A DNA stretch of 64,000 nt from Pseudoclavibacter caeni (GCF_008831125.1 NZ_WBKA01000006.1:1-64000), one strand, 5' to 3'; counted from the stretch's first letter, positions 16,897-26,221 are shown. Notes: generated from the sequence alone by a model not told the origin. Numbers and translations: made by a program.

Positions 16897-17343
16897 TCAC
16901 TGGGCGATCTGGTCGAAGGTGTACGGAACCGGCTTCTGCGCGGCGTGCGGGTGCTCGGCGCCACGGTAGACCTTCAGCTTGGTGAACTGCTGCCGGCCCA
17001 GACGGTTCTTCGGGAGCATGCCGCGCACGGCCTTCTCGATGGCGCGCTCGGGGTTCTCCGCGAGCAGGTCGGTGTACTGCACCCCCCTGATGCCGCCCGG
17101 GTAGTTGGAGTGCCGCCAGGCGATCTTCTTCTGCGCCTTGCCATGCGCGAGCGCGACCTTCTCTGCGTTGATCACGATGACATAGTCGCCCGTGTCGATG
17201 TGGGGGGCGAACGTCGGCTTGTTCTTGCCGCGCAGGAGGTTGGCGACGTGGCTGGCCAGACGGCCGAGCACCACATCGGTGGCGTCGACGATGACCCAGT
17301 TGCGCTTGATTTCGCCGGCCTTCGGCGAGTACGTGCGTGTCAC
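16897..17343 (-). CDS. rplM: 50S ribosomal protein L13
   Basis: Early-assembly large-subunit protein. 148 residues, full length, with the family segments [37 protein letters not shown] and [11 protein letters not shown]. The start is GTG at 17343, in GCTAGTGACACGC; a purine-rich GAGAGAGA about ten bases upstream is the only Shine-Dalgarno-like element. First gene of rplM-rpsI(-glmM); its promoter should lie in 17344-17500, but no strong hexamer pair stands out there. Confidence 0.97.
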   Translation of the reverse strand: MTRTYSPKAGEIKRNWVIVDATDVVLGRLASHVANLLRGKNKPTFAPHIDTGDYVIVINAEKVALAHGKAQKKIAWRHSNYPGGIRGVQYTDLLAENPERAIEKAVRGMLPKNRLGRQQFTKLKVYRGAEHPHAAQKPVPYTFDQIAQ

Positions 17344-17784
17344 TAGCTGTCTCTCTCTCGATTTGAGGTGGTCGTGAATCCCGCTCCGATGCGATTCCCG
17401 TGAGTGAGGCCGCGGGGTCGACGCTCATGCGTCGGCCATCCGACCTGGCGGCATCCGCCGCCGACCGGACGACTCCGCAGCCGCTCCCCATGTGAATACA
17501 GACGGTGGAGGGCTCAAGTCGGGCAGCACGATCAGCCTGCGACGCCCAACCGCTCGACGCCGGCACACAGTCCGCGCATACCAACGCACAACTCTACCTG
17601 TTCCGCCATGACCGGGTCAATCCCGATCCCGCCCGCACCGCATCCTGCGCGCCGCAGCATGGCAGTCGTTGCTCCCGGGAATCAGGTGTGCCTACCATGA
17701 TTCCCACCGCCGCCTCGCCGGCGCACGACCCATCCGTGCGAGGCCACGACGACGGCACGACCCGACATTCGAAGGAGAATGTGC
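17344..17784. promoter_or_regulatory. Divergent regulatory region of rplM-rpsI and cstA-ybdD
   Basis: 441 bases without a gene. For the plus strand, TTGCTC (17669-17674) and TACCAT (17693-17698), 18 bases apart, are a candidate cstA promoter with an about 80-base leader. For the minus strand no convincing promoter is visible. I see no CRP-type palindrome, although cstA genes elsewhere are under carbon control. Confidence 0.35.
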
Positions 17785-20121
17785 ATGTCAACGACGACAT
17801 CCTCGGCCGCCGCGTCCGCAGCGAGACCCGAGACCCCGCCCACGGAGTGGGATGAGTCACAGCTCGTCTCCGACCCGAAGCTGCCGCCCACCGCGGTCGC
17901 CCCCGAACCGCTCGGCCACCCGCGCTGGACGGTTGGCAAGATCATCCTCTGGATCGCGATCGGTCTGATCGGCGCACTCGGCTGGTCGGTCATCGCGCTC
18001 AGCCGCGGCGAGTCCATCAACGGCATCTGGTTCGTGTTCGCGGGCATCGCCTCATACCTCATCGCCTACCGCTTCTACTCGAAGTACATCGAGCGGCACC
18101 TGCTGCGTCCGAACGACCGCCGCGCGACGCCGGCCGAGTACGCGGCCAACGGCCGTGACTTCGTCGCCACCGACCGGCGCGTCCTGTTCGGACACCACTT
18201 CGCGGCCATCGCCGGCGCCGGCCCGCTGGTCGGCCCCGTGCTCGCCGCCCAGATGGGCTACCTGCCCGGCACGCTGTGGATCATCCTCGGCGTCATCTTC
18301 GCCGGCGCGGTGCAGGACTACGTGGTCCTGTTCATCTCGATGCGGCGCGGCGGACGCTCCCTCGGCCAGATCGCCCGCGACGACCTGGGCCGTGTGGGCG
18401 GCGCGGCCGCCATCCTCGCGACGCTGTCGATCATGGTGATCATCGTCGCCATCCTCGCGCTCGTCGTGGTCAACGCGCTCAGCCAGAGCGCGTGGGGCGT
18501 GTTCAGCGTCGGCATGACGATCCCGATCGCCCTGTTCATGGGCGTGTACCTGCGCTATCTGCGGCCGGGACGCATCCTCGAGACCTCGATCATCGGATTC
18601 GTGCTACTGCTGGCGGCGATCGTGCTCGGCGGCCCCATCTCGACCTCGTCGTTCGGCCAGCAGTTCCTGCACCTGGACGGCGTCACCCTCGCCTGGGCGA
18701 TCATCATCTACGGCTTCGTCGCCGCGATCCTGCCCGTGTGGCTGCTGCTGACCCCGCGCGACTACCTGTCGACGTTCATGAAGGTGGGCGTGATCCTGCT
18801 GCTCGCGGTCGCGATCGTCCTGGTGCGCCCGGATCTGCACGTGCCCGCGCTCAGCGAGTTCGCATCCCGCTCCGACGGGCCGGTGTTCAGCGGGCCGCTG
18901 TTCCCGTTCCTGTTCATCACGATCGCGTGCGGCGCCCTCTCCGGGTTCCACGCGCTCATCTCGTCGGGGACCACACCAAAGATGGTGCACAAGGAGCGCC
19001 AGACCCGCTTCATCGGTTACGGCGGCATGCTCATGGAATCGCTCGTCGCGCTGATGGCGTTCGTCGCAGCGCTCTCCATCGACCGGGGCATCTACTTCGC
19101 GATGAACTCCTCGGCCGCGGCCACAGGCGGCACCGTCGAGGGGGCGGCGGCCTTCGTCAACTCGCTGGGACTCACCGGCGTGCACGTCGAAGGCAGCGCG
19201 CTGCAGCAGGTCGCCGAGGGTGTGGGCGAGACCACCGTCGTCTCCCGCACCGGAGGCGCACCGACGCTGGCCGTCGGCATCTCCGAGATCATGCACAGCC
19301 TCACCCCGGGGTTCAAGGCGTTCTGGTACCACTTCGCGATCATGTTCGAGGCGCTGTTCATCCTCACCGCGGTGGACGCAGGAACACGCGTCGCCCGGTT
19401 CCAGCTGCAGGAGGCCGTGGGCAACCTCTGGCCCCGGTTCCACGACAGCAACTGGAAGCCCGGCATCTGGGTCTCCACCGCGATCATGGTCGCTGCGTGG
19501 GGGTACATCCTCGTGCTCGGCGTCACCGACCCGCTGGGTGGCATCAACACGTTCTACCCGCTGTTCGGCGTGGCCAACCAGCTTCTCGCCGCGGTGGCCC
19601 TGGCGGTGAGCGCCGCGGTGCTCGCCAAGCGGGGGCGGAAGATCTTCCGCTACCTGTGGATCGTCGTGGTTCCGCTGCTGTTCGACCTCGTGGTGACGCT
19701 CACCGGCTCCTGGTACAAGATCTTCAGCAGCGACCCGAAGATCGGCTACTGGGCGAACCACCTCGCCGCCCAGGCGAAGCTCGACGAGCTGCGCTCCTCC
19801 GGCACGGTCGCCGGCACGGCGATCGCCGATGACAAGATCGCCGCGCAGATCACCACGTTCGAGGCGACGATCCGCAACACCGCCGTGCAGGGCACGCTGT
19901 CGATCCTGTTCGCGCTGCTGACGATCACCGTCGTGGTGGCCGCGCTGGTGAAGATCGTGCAGGCCTGGCGGCACGACGGCCTGCCGACGACCGAGCCGCA
20001 GCCGGTGGCGAGCGAGACGTACGCGCCCAGCGGGCTCGTCCCCACGCCGGAGGAGCGCGCGCTCGAGAAGGCCTGGGCGAAGGTTCCGCCGGAGGATCTG
20101 AAAGTACAGGTCAGCGGATGA
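17785..20121 (+). CDS. cstA: CstA-family pyruvate/peptide transporter
   Basis: Carbon-starvation family permease; the best studied relatives (CstA and BtsT of E. coli) import pyruvate with protons. I use ATG 17785 because GAAGGAG ends seven bases before it; the ATG at 17779 is too close to that site. 778 residues: an N-terminal cytoplasmic stretch of about 50, then about eighteen hydrophobic segments. The family core is GHHFAAIAGAGPLVGPVLAAQ, with GFHALISSGTTPKM and DPLGGINTFYPLFGVANQLL later. An extra soluble loop near residues 645-685 (KLDELRSSGTVAGTA) resembles that of other actinobacterial members. The stop overlaps the start of its small partner ybdD. Confidence 0.93.
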   Translation: MSTTTSSAAASAARPETPPTEWDESQLVSDPKLPPTAVAPEPLGHPRWTVGKIILWIAIGLIGALGWSVIALSRGESINGIWFVFAGIASYLIAYRFYSKYIERHLLRPNDRRATPAEYAANGRDFVATDRRVLFGHHFAAIAGAGPLVGPVLAAQMGYLPGTLWIILGVIFAGAVQDYVVLFISMRRGGRSLGQIARDDLGRVGGAAAILATLSIMVIIVAILALVVVNALSQSAWGVFSVGMTIPIALFMGVYLRYLRPGRILETSIIGFVLLLAAIVLGGPISTSSFGQQFLHLDGVTLAWAIIIYGFVAAILPVWLLLTPRDYLSTFMKVGVILLLAVAIVLVRPDLHVPALSEFASRSDGPVFSGPLFPFLFITIACGALSGFHALISSGTTPKMVHKERQTRFIGYGGMLMESLVALMAFVAALSIDRGIYFAMNSSAAATGGTVEGAAAFVNSLGLTGVHVEGSALQQVAEGVGETTVVSRTGGAPTLAVGISEIMHSLTPGFKAFWYHFAIMFEALFILTAVDAGTRVARFQLQEAVGNLWPRFHDSNWKPGIWVSTAIMVAAWGYILVLGVTDPLGGINTFYPLFGVANQLLAAVALAVSAAVLAKRGRKIFRYLWIVVVPLLFDLVVTLTGSWYKIFSSDPKIGYWANHLAAQAKLDELRSSGTVAGTAIADDKIAAQITTFEATIRNTAVQGTLSILFALLTITVVVAALVKIVQAWRHDGLPTTEPQPVASETYAPSGLVPTPEERALEKAWAKVPPEDLKVQVSG

Positions 20122-20366
20122 GCGGGAGGGGCTCACCAGCCGCCGGGGCCGCCGGCCATCACGACGGCCCGGTGCTCGACCGGTTGCGCGCTCTGGCCGC
20201 CTGGGTGCCCCGGATGCTGCGCGGCATGCTCGGCGCGAACGCGTACGAGAGCTACGTGGCGCATGAGCGGGCGCATCATCCGGGTCGCCCCGTCATGACC
20301 GAGCGCGAGTTCTGGCGGTGGCAGGCCGACGAGGAGGATCGCCACCCGAGCGCGCGCTGCTGCTGA
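20118..20366 (+). CDS. ybdD: YbdD/YjiX-family small partner of CstA
   Basis: A small soluble protein that in E. coli is needed for pyruvate uptake by its neighbouring CstA/BtsT transporter. 82 residues with the family core MLRGMLGANAYESYVAHERA and the C-terminal EFWRWQADEEDRHP; a Cys pair closes the protein. The ATG overlaps the cstA stop as ATGA, so the two are translated together in near-equal amounts. The first 18 residues are poorly conserved, and a later start is possible. Confidence 0.92.
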   Translation: MSGRGSPAAGAAGHHDGPVLDRLRALAAWVPRMLRGMLGANAYESYVAHERAHHPGRPVMTEREFWRWQADEEDRHPSARCC

Positions 20367-20373
20367 GAGGGGT

Positions 20374-20394
20374 GCGGGCGGCGGCATCGCCCGC
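20374..20394. terminator. Weak hairpin between convergent ybdD and truA
   Basis: GCGGGC (20374-20379) pairs with GCCCGC (20389-20394) across a 9-base loop in the 104-base gap. No T-run follows on either strand. Nothing else in the gap looks like a terminator. Confidence 0.3.
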
Positions 20395-20442
20395 TGTGCA
20401 GTGCGGCCACCCGCTCTCGAGCGGACTCGACCTCGGAGAGCC

Positions 20443-20496
20443 CCTCGAGCCCCGGCCGTCTCGGCCCGGGTCAGTCCTCGAGCCCCGGCCGTCTCG
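20443..20496. repeat. 21-base direct repeat spanning the truA stop codon
   Basis: cctcgagccccggccgtctcg occurs at 20443-20463 and again at 20476-20496, a 33-base period. The second copy encodes the last truA residues; the first lies just past its stop. The period is 11 codons, so this looks like a small in-frame duplication of the gene end followed by acquisition of a stop. Confidence 0.7.
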
Positions 20497-21427
20497 CCCG
20501 TGTCTGCACCGCCCGTTCGGCGAGCCGCTCGGCCGGGGGATACCCCACCCCGGTCAGCACGAGCCCGGTGCCCGCGACCATCGCGTAGCTGTGCCCGCGC
20601 GGCCGCCCGTCGCGCATGGCCACGAGATCGGCGGCGGCGAGCCGCCCCTCCCCCACCGCGATCGTCGCGCCGACCAGACAGCGCACCATGTGGTGGCAGA
20701 ACGCGTCGGCGCGCACGGTGGCGACGAGCGTGCCGTCCGCCTCCCTCCGCCACGTGAACCGGTGCAGCTGCCGGATCGTCGTCGCGCCCTCCCGTGGTCG
20801 GCAGTACGCGCGCCAGTCGTGCAGGCCCGGCAGCAGTCCGGCCGCCTCGTCCATCGCCTGCCCGTCCAGCGGACGCGGCCACAGCAGCACATGCCGCCGC
20901 AGCAGCGGGTTCCACGCCGCACGGTCGTCGCACACGCGGTAGGAGTACTCACGCCACAGCGGCGAGAACCGCGCGTCGAACCCCGGCGGCGCGATTGTGA
21001 CGTGGTGCACGGCGAGATCCGGCGTGCGACCGAGCGCGTTGCGCAGCCGGGAGCCCAGCCGCTCGGCCGCCTCGCCCAGCTCGCCCGCCATGTCGTCCGG
21101 CGCTGCTGCGGCAGGATGCTGCGGTCGCTCCCGTCTCGCCGCGCCGCCACGGTGCGATGGCCGGTTCCGCAGCAGGTCGCGCAGTCGCCCGGCGGGCACG
21201 TCCGCGTGCACGACCTGCCCGGTCGCGTGCACGCCGGCGTCGGTGCGACCGGCGACCACCGTGCGCACGGGTACGCGCAGCACGAGCGCCAGGGCGTCCT
21301 CGAGGGTCCCCTGCACCGACCGGCGACCTGGCTGCCGAGCCCAGCCGGCGAAGTCGGTGCCGTCGTAGGCGAGGTCGATGCGCAGCCGCACCGCGGCGGT
21401 GTCAGCCTCATGCTCGATGCCCGTCAT
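20471..21427 (-). CDS. truA: tRNA pseudouridine synthase A
   Basis: Isomerises uridines 38-40 of tRNA anticodon stems. The catalytic Asp is in AGRTDAGVHATGQV (about residue 64). Other family segments are RIDLAYDGTDFAGWARQ at the N-terminus, WREYSYRVCD in the middle and FCHHMVRCLVGATIAVGEG near the C-terminus. 318 residues, about 40-50 longer than typical; the excess is a low-complexity Arg/Ala/Pro insertion at about residues 80-120 (LLRNRPSHRGGAARRERPQ). The frame is intact through it. It follows rplQ on the same strand, the usual actinobacterial order, but a 10-base-pair hairpin stands between them. Confidence 0.95.
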   Translation of the reverse strand: MTGIEHEADTAAVRLRIDLAYDGTDFAGWARQPGRRSVQGTLEDALALVLRVPVRTVVAGRTDAGVHATGQVVHADVPAGRLRDLLRNRPSHRGGAARRERPQHPAAAAPDDMAGELGEAAERLGSRLRNALGRTPDLAVHHVTIAPPGFDARFSPLWREYSYRVCDDRAAWNPLLRRHVLLWPRPLDGQAMDEAAGLLPGLHDWRAYCRPREGATTIRQLHRFTWRREADGTLVATVRADAFCHHMVRCLVGATIAVGEGRLAAADLVAMRDGRPRGHSYAMVAGTGLVLTGVGYPPAERLAERAVQTRARRPGLED

Positions 21428-21544
21428 CCGTCCTCTTCTCCGTCGTCGTCATCGTGTGTGCGCCCGGCCGTGCCGGGCCGGCATCCCCGGCCACCCCTAC
21501 GCGGGCGGCCGGCACGCCGTCCGGCGACCGGCCCCGGACAGCAC

Positions 21545-21578
21545 GAACGGGCGGCCCGCCAGCGCGGACCGCCCGTTC
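21545..21578 (-). terminator. Hairpin after rplQ
   Basis: GAACGGGCGG (21545-21554) and CCGCCCGTTC (21569-21578) form a perfect 10-base-pair stem, 37 bases beyond the rplQ stop. No T-run follows on the minus strand. It probably closes the alpha operon or reduces read-through into truA. Confidence 0.65.
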
Positions 21579-21614
21579 ATCGTCACCGGGAGCACCCGGA
21601 GTGTCAGCCTCGAC

Positions 21615-22220
21615 TCACTTGTCGGACGTCTTCTCCTCGGCCTTGATCTCCTCATCGACCTGCTCGGCGGCGTCGGCGACCTCGGCCTCCGCCTCGGCCT
21701 CCGCCTCGATCTGCGTCTCCGAGCCCGCAGACTCGGTGTCGGGCTCGAGGGCGACGGTCTCGTCCTTGATCTCCTCGGCGACCTCGTCGGCGGGCTCGAC
21801 GGCCTCATGCTCAGCAGCGGCCTTCGCCGCGGCAGCGGCGCCGGCAGGGGCCTTCTTCTGCACGGGCTCGAGCACAAGCTCGATGCGCGCCAGCGGCGCG
21901 TTGTCGCCCTTGCGGAACCCAAGCTTGATGATGCGGGTGTAGCCGCCCTCGCGGTCGGCCACCTGCGGGGCGATCTCGGCGAACAGCTTGTGCACGACGG
22001 ACTTGTCACGGATGACGCGCTGGACGCGACGACGCGCGTGCAGGTCACCGCGCTTGGCGAACGTCACCAGACGCTCGGCGAACGGACGCAGGCGCTTCGC
22101 ACGGGTCTCGGTGGTGGTGATCGCCTCGTGCTCGAACAGCTGCGTCGCGAGATTCGCGAGGATCAGCCGCTGATGCGCCGGGCTGCCTCCGAGACGCGGA
22201 CCTTTTGCAGGCTTCGGCAT
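21615..22220 (-). CDS. rplQ: 50S ribosomal protein L17 with long acidic C-terminal tail
   Basis: Large-subunit protein near the peptide exit tunnel. Residues 1-120 are the conserved domain ([55 protein letters not shown]). Residues 125-201 are an Ala/Glu-rich extension ending [10 protein letters not shown], with a run [11 protein letters not shown]. coli L17 has 127 residues; actinobacterial L17 proteins often carry such tails, so it is probably real and exposed on the ribosome surface. Last gene of the alpha operon, 38 bases after rpoA. Confidence 0.96.
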   Translation of the reverse strand: MPKPAKGPRLGGSPAHQRLILANLATQLFEHEAITTTETRAKRLRPFAERLVTFAKRGDLHARRRVQRVIRDKSVVHKLFAEIAPQVADREGGYTRIIKLGFRKGDNAPLARIELVLEPVQKKAPAGAAAAAKAAAEHEAVEPADEVAEEIKDETVALEPDTESAGSETQIEAEAEAEAEVADAAEQVDEEIKAEEKTSDK

Positions 22221-22258
22221 GGTAGTGAGCTCCTTCTTCGGTCAGAGAGTGTGTGTGA

Positions 22259-23251
22259 TCAGGCCTGGGTGTCGTCTTCGAAGCCCGTGTAGAAGTGGGC
22301 GCCGTCGAAGCCGGGCACCGAGTCCTTCAACGAGAGTCCGAGCTCCTCGAGCTTGTCCTTGACCTCGTCGACGGACTTCTGGCCGATGTTGCGGATGTTC
22401 ATCAGCTGCTGCTCGCTCAGCGCGACCAGCTCGTTGACGTAGTTGATGTTCTCGCGCTTGAGGCAGTTGTACGAGCGGACCGAGAGATCGAGCTCCTCGA
22501 TCGGCGTCGCCAGCTCGGTGGGCGCGGCCGCCTCGACCGGCGCGGGGCCGATCTCGATGCCCTCGGCCTCGTTGTTGAGGTCGCGGGCCAGACCGAACAG
22601 CTCGACGAGCGTGCTGCCCGCCGACGCCACCGCGTCACGCGGGGTGATGGACGGCTTGGTCTCCACGTCGATGACGAGGCGATCGAAGTCGGTACGCTCA
22701 CCGGCGCGCGTGGCCTCCACCCGGTACGACACCTTGAGCACCGGCGAGTAGATCGAGTCGATCGGGATCTGCCCGACCTCCGCGTACTCGCTGCGGTTCT
22801 GCTGGGCGGTGACGTAGCCGCGACCGCGCTCGATGACGAGCTCGATGTCGAGCTTCGCGCTGTCGTTGAGCGTGGCGATGACCAGGTCGGGGTTGTACAC
22901 CTCGACACCGGCCGGCACGGTGATGTCGGCGGCGGTCACCTCTCCGGCGCCCTGCTTGCGCAGGAACGCGGTGATCGGCTCGTCATGCTCGCTCGAGACC
23001 ACGAGCTCCTTGATGTTCAGGATGATGTCCGAGACGTCCTCGACCACGCCGGGGACGGTCGTGAACTCGTGCAGCACGCCGTCGATGCGGATGCTGGTGA
23101 CCGCCGCGCCGGGGATCGACGACAGCAGCGTGCGACGGAGCGAGTTGCCGAGCGTGTAGCCGAAGCCCGGCTCCAGGGGCTCGATGATGAACCGCGAGCG
23201 GTTCTCGGCGACGACTTCTTCAGAGAGTGTGGGTCGCTGTGCAATCAGCAC
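22259..23251 (-). CDS. rpoA: DNA-directed RNA polymerase alpha subunit
   Basis: Dimerises to nucleate RNA polymerase assembly; its C-terminal domain binds UP elements and activators. 330 residues, usual length. The N-terminal domain includes [20 protein letters not shown] and [19 protein letters not shown]. The linker near residues 225-245 is rich in Ala, Pro and Glu. The C-terminal domain carries [19 protein letters not shown] and [16 protein letters not shown]. The start is GTG at 23251 with AAAGGAA upstream. rpsD, often found before rpoA, is absent here; a 144-base gap with a hairpin separates rpsK from rpoA. Confidence 0.98.
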   Translation of the reverse strand: MLIAQRPTLSEEVVAENRSRFIIEPLEPGFGYTLGNSLRRTLLSSIPGAAVTSIRIDGVLHEFTTVPGVVEDVSDIILNIKELVVSSEHDEPITAFLRKQGAGEVTAADITVPAGVEVYNPDLVIATLNDSAKLDIELVIERGRGYVTAQQNRSEYAEVGQIPIDSIYSPVLKVSYRVEATRAGERTDFDRLVIDVETKPSITPRDAVASAGSTLVELFGLARDLNNEAEGIEIGPAPVEAAAPTELATPIEELDLSVRSYNCLKRENINYVNELVALSEQQLMNIRNIGQKSVDEVKDKLEELGLSLKDSVPGFDGAHFYTGFEDDTQA

Positions 23252-23344
23252 GTGTGGTTCCTTTCGGCGAGACGACCGCCATATGACGCCTCGCGTGTTC
23301 TGGGTGGTCTCCCAGGACCTGGGTTCGAGTGGGATGACGCGACG

Positions 23345-23378
23345 CCGCCGGCAGCCCTAGGGCGCGAGCCGCCGGCGG
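23345..23378 (-). other. Hairpin between rpsK and rpoA
   Basis: CCGCCGGC (23345-23352) pairs with GCCGGCGG (23371-23378); the loop contains a further palindrome, GCCCTAGGGC. It stands where many Actinobacteria have rpsD. It could partly terminate, or serve as a processing or protein-binding site that sets rpoA levels. Confidence 0.5.
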
Positions 23379-23395
23379 GGCGAGCGTGCGATGAT

Positions 23396-23797
23396 TCAGA
23401 CCCGGCGACGCTTCGGCGGACGGCAGCCGTTGTGCGTCTGCGGGGTCACATCGTTGATCGACCCGACCTCGAGACCGGCGGCCTGCAGCGACCGGATGGC
23501 CGTCTCACGACCCGACCCGGGGCCCTTGACGAACACGTCGACCTTCTTCAGGCCGTGCTCCTGGGCGCGCTTGGCGGCCTGCTCGGCGGCCTGCTGGGCC
23601 GCGAACGGGGTCGACTTGCGGCTGCCCTTGTACCCGACCTCGCCGGCGGAGGCCCACGAGATGACCGCGCCGTTCTGATCGGTGATGGTGATGATGGTGT
23701 TGTTGAACGTCGACTTGATGTGCGCCTGGCCGACGGCGATGTTCTTGCGATCCTTGCGGCGCGGCTTGCGCGTCGCGGCTGCCTTGGGTGCTGCCAT
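23396..23797 (-). CDS. rpsK: 30S ribosomal protein S11
   Basis: Platform protein contacting mRNA near the E site. 133 residues; conserved segments are [36 protein letters not shown] and the basic end [11 protein letters not shown]. Thirty bases after rpsM on the same strand. Nothing unusual except that the next gene is rpoA rather than rpsD. Confidence 0.98.
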   Translation of the reverse strand: MAAPKAAATRKPRRKDRKNIAVGQAHIKSTFNNTIITITDQNGAVISWASAGEVGYKGSRKSTPFAAQQAAEQAAKRAQEHGLKKVDVFVKGPGSGRETAIRSLQAAGLEVGSINDVTPQTHNGCRPPKRRRV

Positions 23798-23827
23798 TTC
23801 TGTGCTCTGTCTCCTGAATCCTGTGGA

Positions 23828-24196
23828 CTACTTCTTCTTGCCGGCGACGGTGCGCTTCGGACCCTTGCGCGTGCGCGCGTTGGTCTTGGTGCGCTGACCG
23901 TGCACGGGCAGCCCACGGCGATGACGGAGACCCTGGTAGCTGCCGATCTCGACCTTGCGGCGGATGTCGGCCGCGATCTCGCGGCGGAGGTCACCCTCGG
24001 TCTTGTAGTTGTGCTCGATGTGGTCGCGGAGGGCGACCAGCTGGTCATCGGTGAGATCCTTCACGCGGATGTCACCGGAGATCCCAGTGTCGGCCAGGAT
24101 CTTGAGCGCGCTCGTGCGCCCGATGCCGAAGATGTAGGTGAGTGCGATCTCCACGCGCTTGTCGCGGGGAAGGTCGACGCCTGCCAGACGTGCCAT
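23828..24196 (-). CDS. rpsM: 30S ribosomal protein S13
   Basis: Head protein of the small subunit that forms bridges to the large subunit and touches P-site tRNA. 122 residues: [20 protein letters not shown], then [14 protein letters not shown] at the helix-hairpin region, and the C-terminal [15 protein letters not shown] with a lysine-rich tail. In most relatives rpmJ sits directly upstream; here the 133-base gap to infA contains only a hairpin. Confidence 0.98.
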   Translation of the reverse strand: MARLAGVDLPRDKRVEIALTYIFGIGRTSALKILADTGISGDIRVKDLTDDQLVALRDHIEHNYKTEGDLRREIAADIRRKVEIGSYQGLRHRRGLPVHGQRTKTNARTRKGPKRTVAGKKK

Positions 24197-24244
24197 GCGG
24201 CTTGCTCCTTATTGGGGTGCTGCGGAGGTTTCGGGCGGCGTCGC

Positions 24245-24260
24245 CCGGGCTCACGCCCGG
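24245..24260 (-). other. Short hairpin between infA and rpsM, where rpmJ is usually found
   Basis: CCGGGC (24245-24250) and GCCCGG (24255-24260) pair around a 4-base loop. The 133-base gap (24197-24329) has no open frame resembling the 37-38 residue Cys-rich L36 on either strand. Confidence 0.35.
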
Positions 24261-24329
24261 CCCCGGCCTCCGTGTCCGGGGGTTTCAGGCCGTGTGACCG
24301 GCCCGATGACGCCACTTGGCTGTGTGGGT

Positions 24330-24551
24330 CTACTTATAGCGGTAGACGATGCGACCGCGGCTGAGATCGTAGGGGCTCAGCTCCACGACGACGCGGTCCT
24401 CTGGCAGGATGCGGATGTAGTGCTGACGCATCTTGCCCGAGATGTGCGCGAGAACCTTGTGACCATTAGTCAGCTCCACGCGGAACATGGCGTTCGGGAG
24501 AGCCTCGACGACAGATCCCTCGATCTCGATGACTCCGTCTTTCTTCGCCAT
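24330..24551 (-). CDS. infA: Translation initiation factor IF-1
   Basis: Binds the ribosomal A site during initiation. The start is ATG 24551 ([18 protein letters not shown]), giving the invariant 73-residue OB-fold protein; the open frame extends 36 codons upstream without homology. Conserved segments are [20 protein letters not shown] and the end [12 protein letters not shown] promoter about 65 bases upstream (24615-24643) makes it the first gene of an infA-rpsM-rpsK-rpoA-rplQ unit. Confidence 0.98.
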   Translation of the reverse strand: MAKKDGVIEIEGSVVEALPNAMFRVELTNGHKVLAHISGKMRQHYIRILPEDRVVVELSPYDLSRGRIVYRYK

Positions 24552-24614
24552 GTACGCTGTACCGCCTCGTTCTCGGAATTCGGACACACCGGTGCCACAA
24601 GACACCAACTGAAG

Positions 24615-24643
24615 ACTATAGAGCACACGCGGACGCTTGTACA
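24615..24643 (-). promoter_or_regulatory. Promoter of the infA-rpsM-rpsK-rpoA-rplQ unit
   Basis: On the minus strand TGTACA (24638-24643) and TATAGT (24615-24620) are exactly 17 bases apart; they match 4 of 6 and 5 of 6 consensus bases. The predicted transcript starts near 24608 and leaves a leader of about 57 bases before infA. The remainder of the 264-base map-infA gap shows no other signal. Confidence 0.6.
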
Positions 24644-24815
24644 GTCGGGCGTGTCGCATACGGCCGGGCCGCCCCGGCGTCCGCCCTGACCCGACGTCTC
24701 GGCGCGGGGCCAGGCCGGGCCGGCTCGGCCGGCGAGGCGGGCCCCGTGCGGTGGCCTGCCGTCGTCAGGGACGATCGGCACAGCCTGCTGCGGGACCAGC
24801 CCCGCCGACCACGGC

Positions 24816-25649
24816 TCAGGCCGCGACGGGCGCCGGGGTGATGCCGAACGGGGCCAGGCCGGCCGCGCCGCCGTCCTCGAGACTCAGCACCCAGATGCCA
24901 CCCTCGGTCACCGCGACCTCGAGCTCCCAGTGGGCGCCGTCAGAGCCGTCCGCGGTCGAGACCGCCCAGCCGTCAGGCGCCTCGACCGTCTCCTCCGTGC
25001 CGTTGGTGAGCATCGGCTCGATGCAGATGACGAGCCCGGGCCGCACCTTCGCGCCCCGACCGGGGATGTGATAGTTGAACACGGGTGGGTCCTCGTGCAT
25101 GCTGCGGCCAATGCCGTGGCCGACGTACTCGCGCAGGATGCCGAACTGCCCCTGGCTGAGCACGTAGTCCTCGATGGCCGTGCCGACCTCGTTGACGTGC
25201 GTGGCCGTGGCGAGGGCGGCGATGCCGGCCCACATCGACTGCTCGGTGACCGCGCTGAGCTCCTCGCGCCGGCGCCGGCGACGGTCGTCGCCGCCGGGCA
25301 CCACGATCGAGACCGCGGAGTCGCCGTTCCAGCCGTGGAGCATCACACCGGCGTCGACCGACACCAGGTCGCCCGGCTCGATCACACGATCGCCGGGGAT
25401 GCCGTGCACGATCTGCTCGTTGATCGACACACACAGCGCGTCGTCATAGTCATCCTCGAGTGCGAAGTTCGGCACCCCGCCGTCCGCCCGGGTGACCTCG
25501 ACGGCGATGTCGTCGAGCTCACGGGTGGTCACGCCGGGGCGCACGGCGGCCGAGACCGCGTCGAGCACATGCCGGGTGGACATGCCCGCGGCCCGGAGCT
25601 TCAGGATCTGCTCGGGGGTCTTGTAGGAGAACGTGGGACGCCGGAACAT
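24816..25649 (-). CDS. map: Methionine aminopeptidase, type I
   Basis: Removes the initiator Met from nascent proteins. 277 residues from ATG 25649, whose A is shared with the adk stop (TGATG); an in-frame GTG one codon earlier is possible. The dinuclear metal ligands are visible: Asp in VSVDAG, Asp in WNGDSAVS, His in EYVGHGIG, Glu in CIEPML and Glu in WELEVAV. His of NEQIVHGIP is the substrate-binding one. A short basic insertion, DDRRRRRREELS, follows the second Asp. Part of secY-adk-map. Confidence 0.97.
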   Translation of the reverse strand: MFRRPTFSYKTPEQILKLRAAGMSTRHVLDAVSAAVRPGVTTRELDDIAVEVTRADGGVPNFALEDDYDDALCVSINEQIVHGIPGDRVIEPGDLVSVDAGVMLHGWNGDSAVSIVVPGGDDRRRRRREELSAVTEQSMWAGIAALATATHVNEVGTAIEDYVLSQGQFGILREYVGHGIGRSMHEDPPVFNYHIPGRGAKVRPGLVICIEPMLTNGTEETVEAPDGWAVSTADGSDGAHWELEVAVTEGGIWVLSLEDGGAAGLAPFGITPAPVAA

Positions 25650-26221
25650 CACTTGACGCCGAGGCCGGCGAGGATGCGCTCAGTCACCTCGTCCACAGCG
25701 CCGAGGCCGTCGACGGACACGAGCAGACCGCGATCACGGTAGATGTCGATCAGAGGCGCGGTCTGCTCCGCATACACCTCGAGGCGATGGCGGATGACGT
25801 CCTCGGTGTCGTCGGAGCGGCCCTGCTCCACCGCGCGGCGGTGGAGGCGGGCGACGAGCTCGTCGTGGTCGGCCTCGATGAGCACAACCGCGTCGAGCTG
25901 TGTGCCGGCGTCGGCGAGGATGCCGTCGAGCTCGACGACCTGATCCTTCGTGCGCGGGTAGCCGTCGAGCATGAACCCCTCGGCGGCGTCCGGCTCGCTC
26001 AGGCGCGAGCGCACGAGGGCGTTGGTGAGCTCGTCGGGCACGTACTCGCCGGCGTCCATGTACCGCTTGGCCTCCTTGCCCAGCGGCGTCTGGTTCTTCA
26101 CGTTCTCGCGGAAGATGTCTCCCGTCGAGATCGCGGGGATGCCCAGCCGCTCGGTCAGACGAGCCGCCTGGGTGCCCTTGCCGGCCCCCGGCGGGCCGAT
26201 GAGAAGCAGTCTCTTGCTCAT
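25649..26221 (-). CDS. adk: Adenylate kinase
   Basis: Equilibrates ATP + AMP with 2 ADP. 190 residues. P-loop [14 protein letters not shown] (residues 8-21), AMP-binding Arg segment [12 protein letters not shown] region reduced ([20 protein letters not shown]) and without the four-Cys zinc site of long-form enzymes, as usual for Actinobacteria. The ATG overlaps the secY stop and its own stop overlaps map, so the three are coupled. Confidence 0.98.
   Translation of the reverse strand: MSKRLLLIGPPGAGKGTQAARLTERLGIPAISTGDIFRENVKNQTPLGKEAKRYMDAGEYVPDELTNALVRSRLSEPDAAEGFMLDGYPRTKDQVVELDGILADAGTQLDAVVLIEADHDELVARLHRRAVEQGRSDDTEDVIRHRLEVYAEQTAPLIDIYRDRGLLVSVDGLGAVDEVTERILAGLGVK

Noticed and set aside
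21050-21180. Suspected frameshift in truA, where an unfamiliar Arg/Ala/Pro segment appears
   Set aside because: The conserved sequence continues in the same frame on both sides, so it is an insertion and not a shift.
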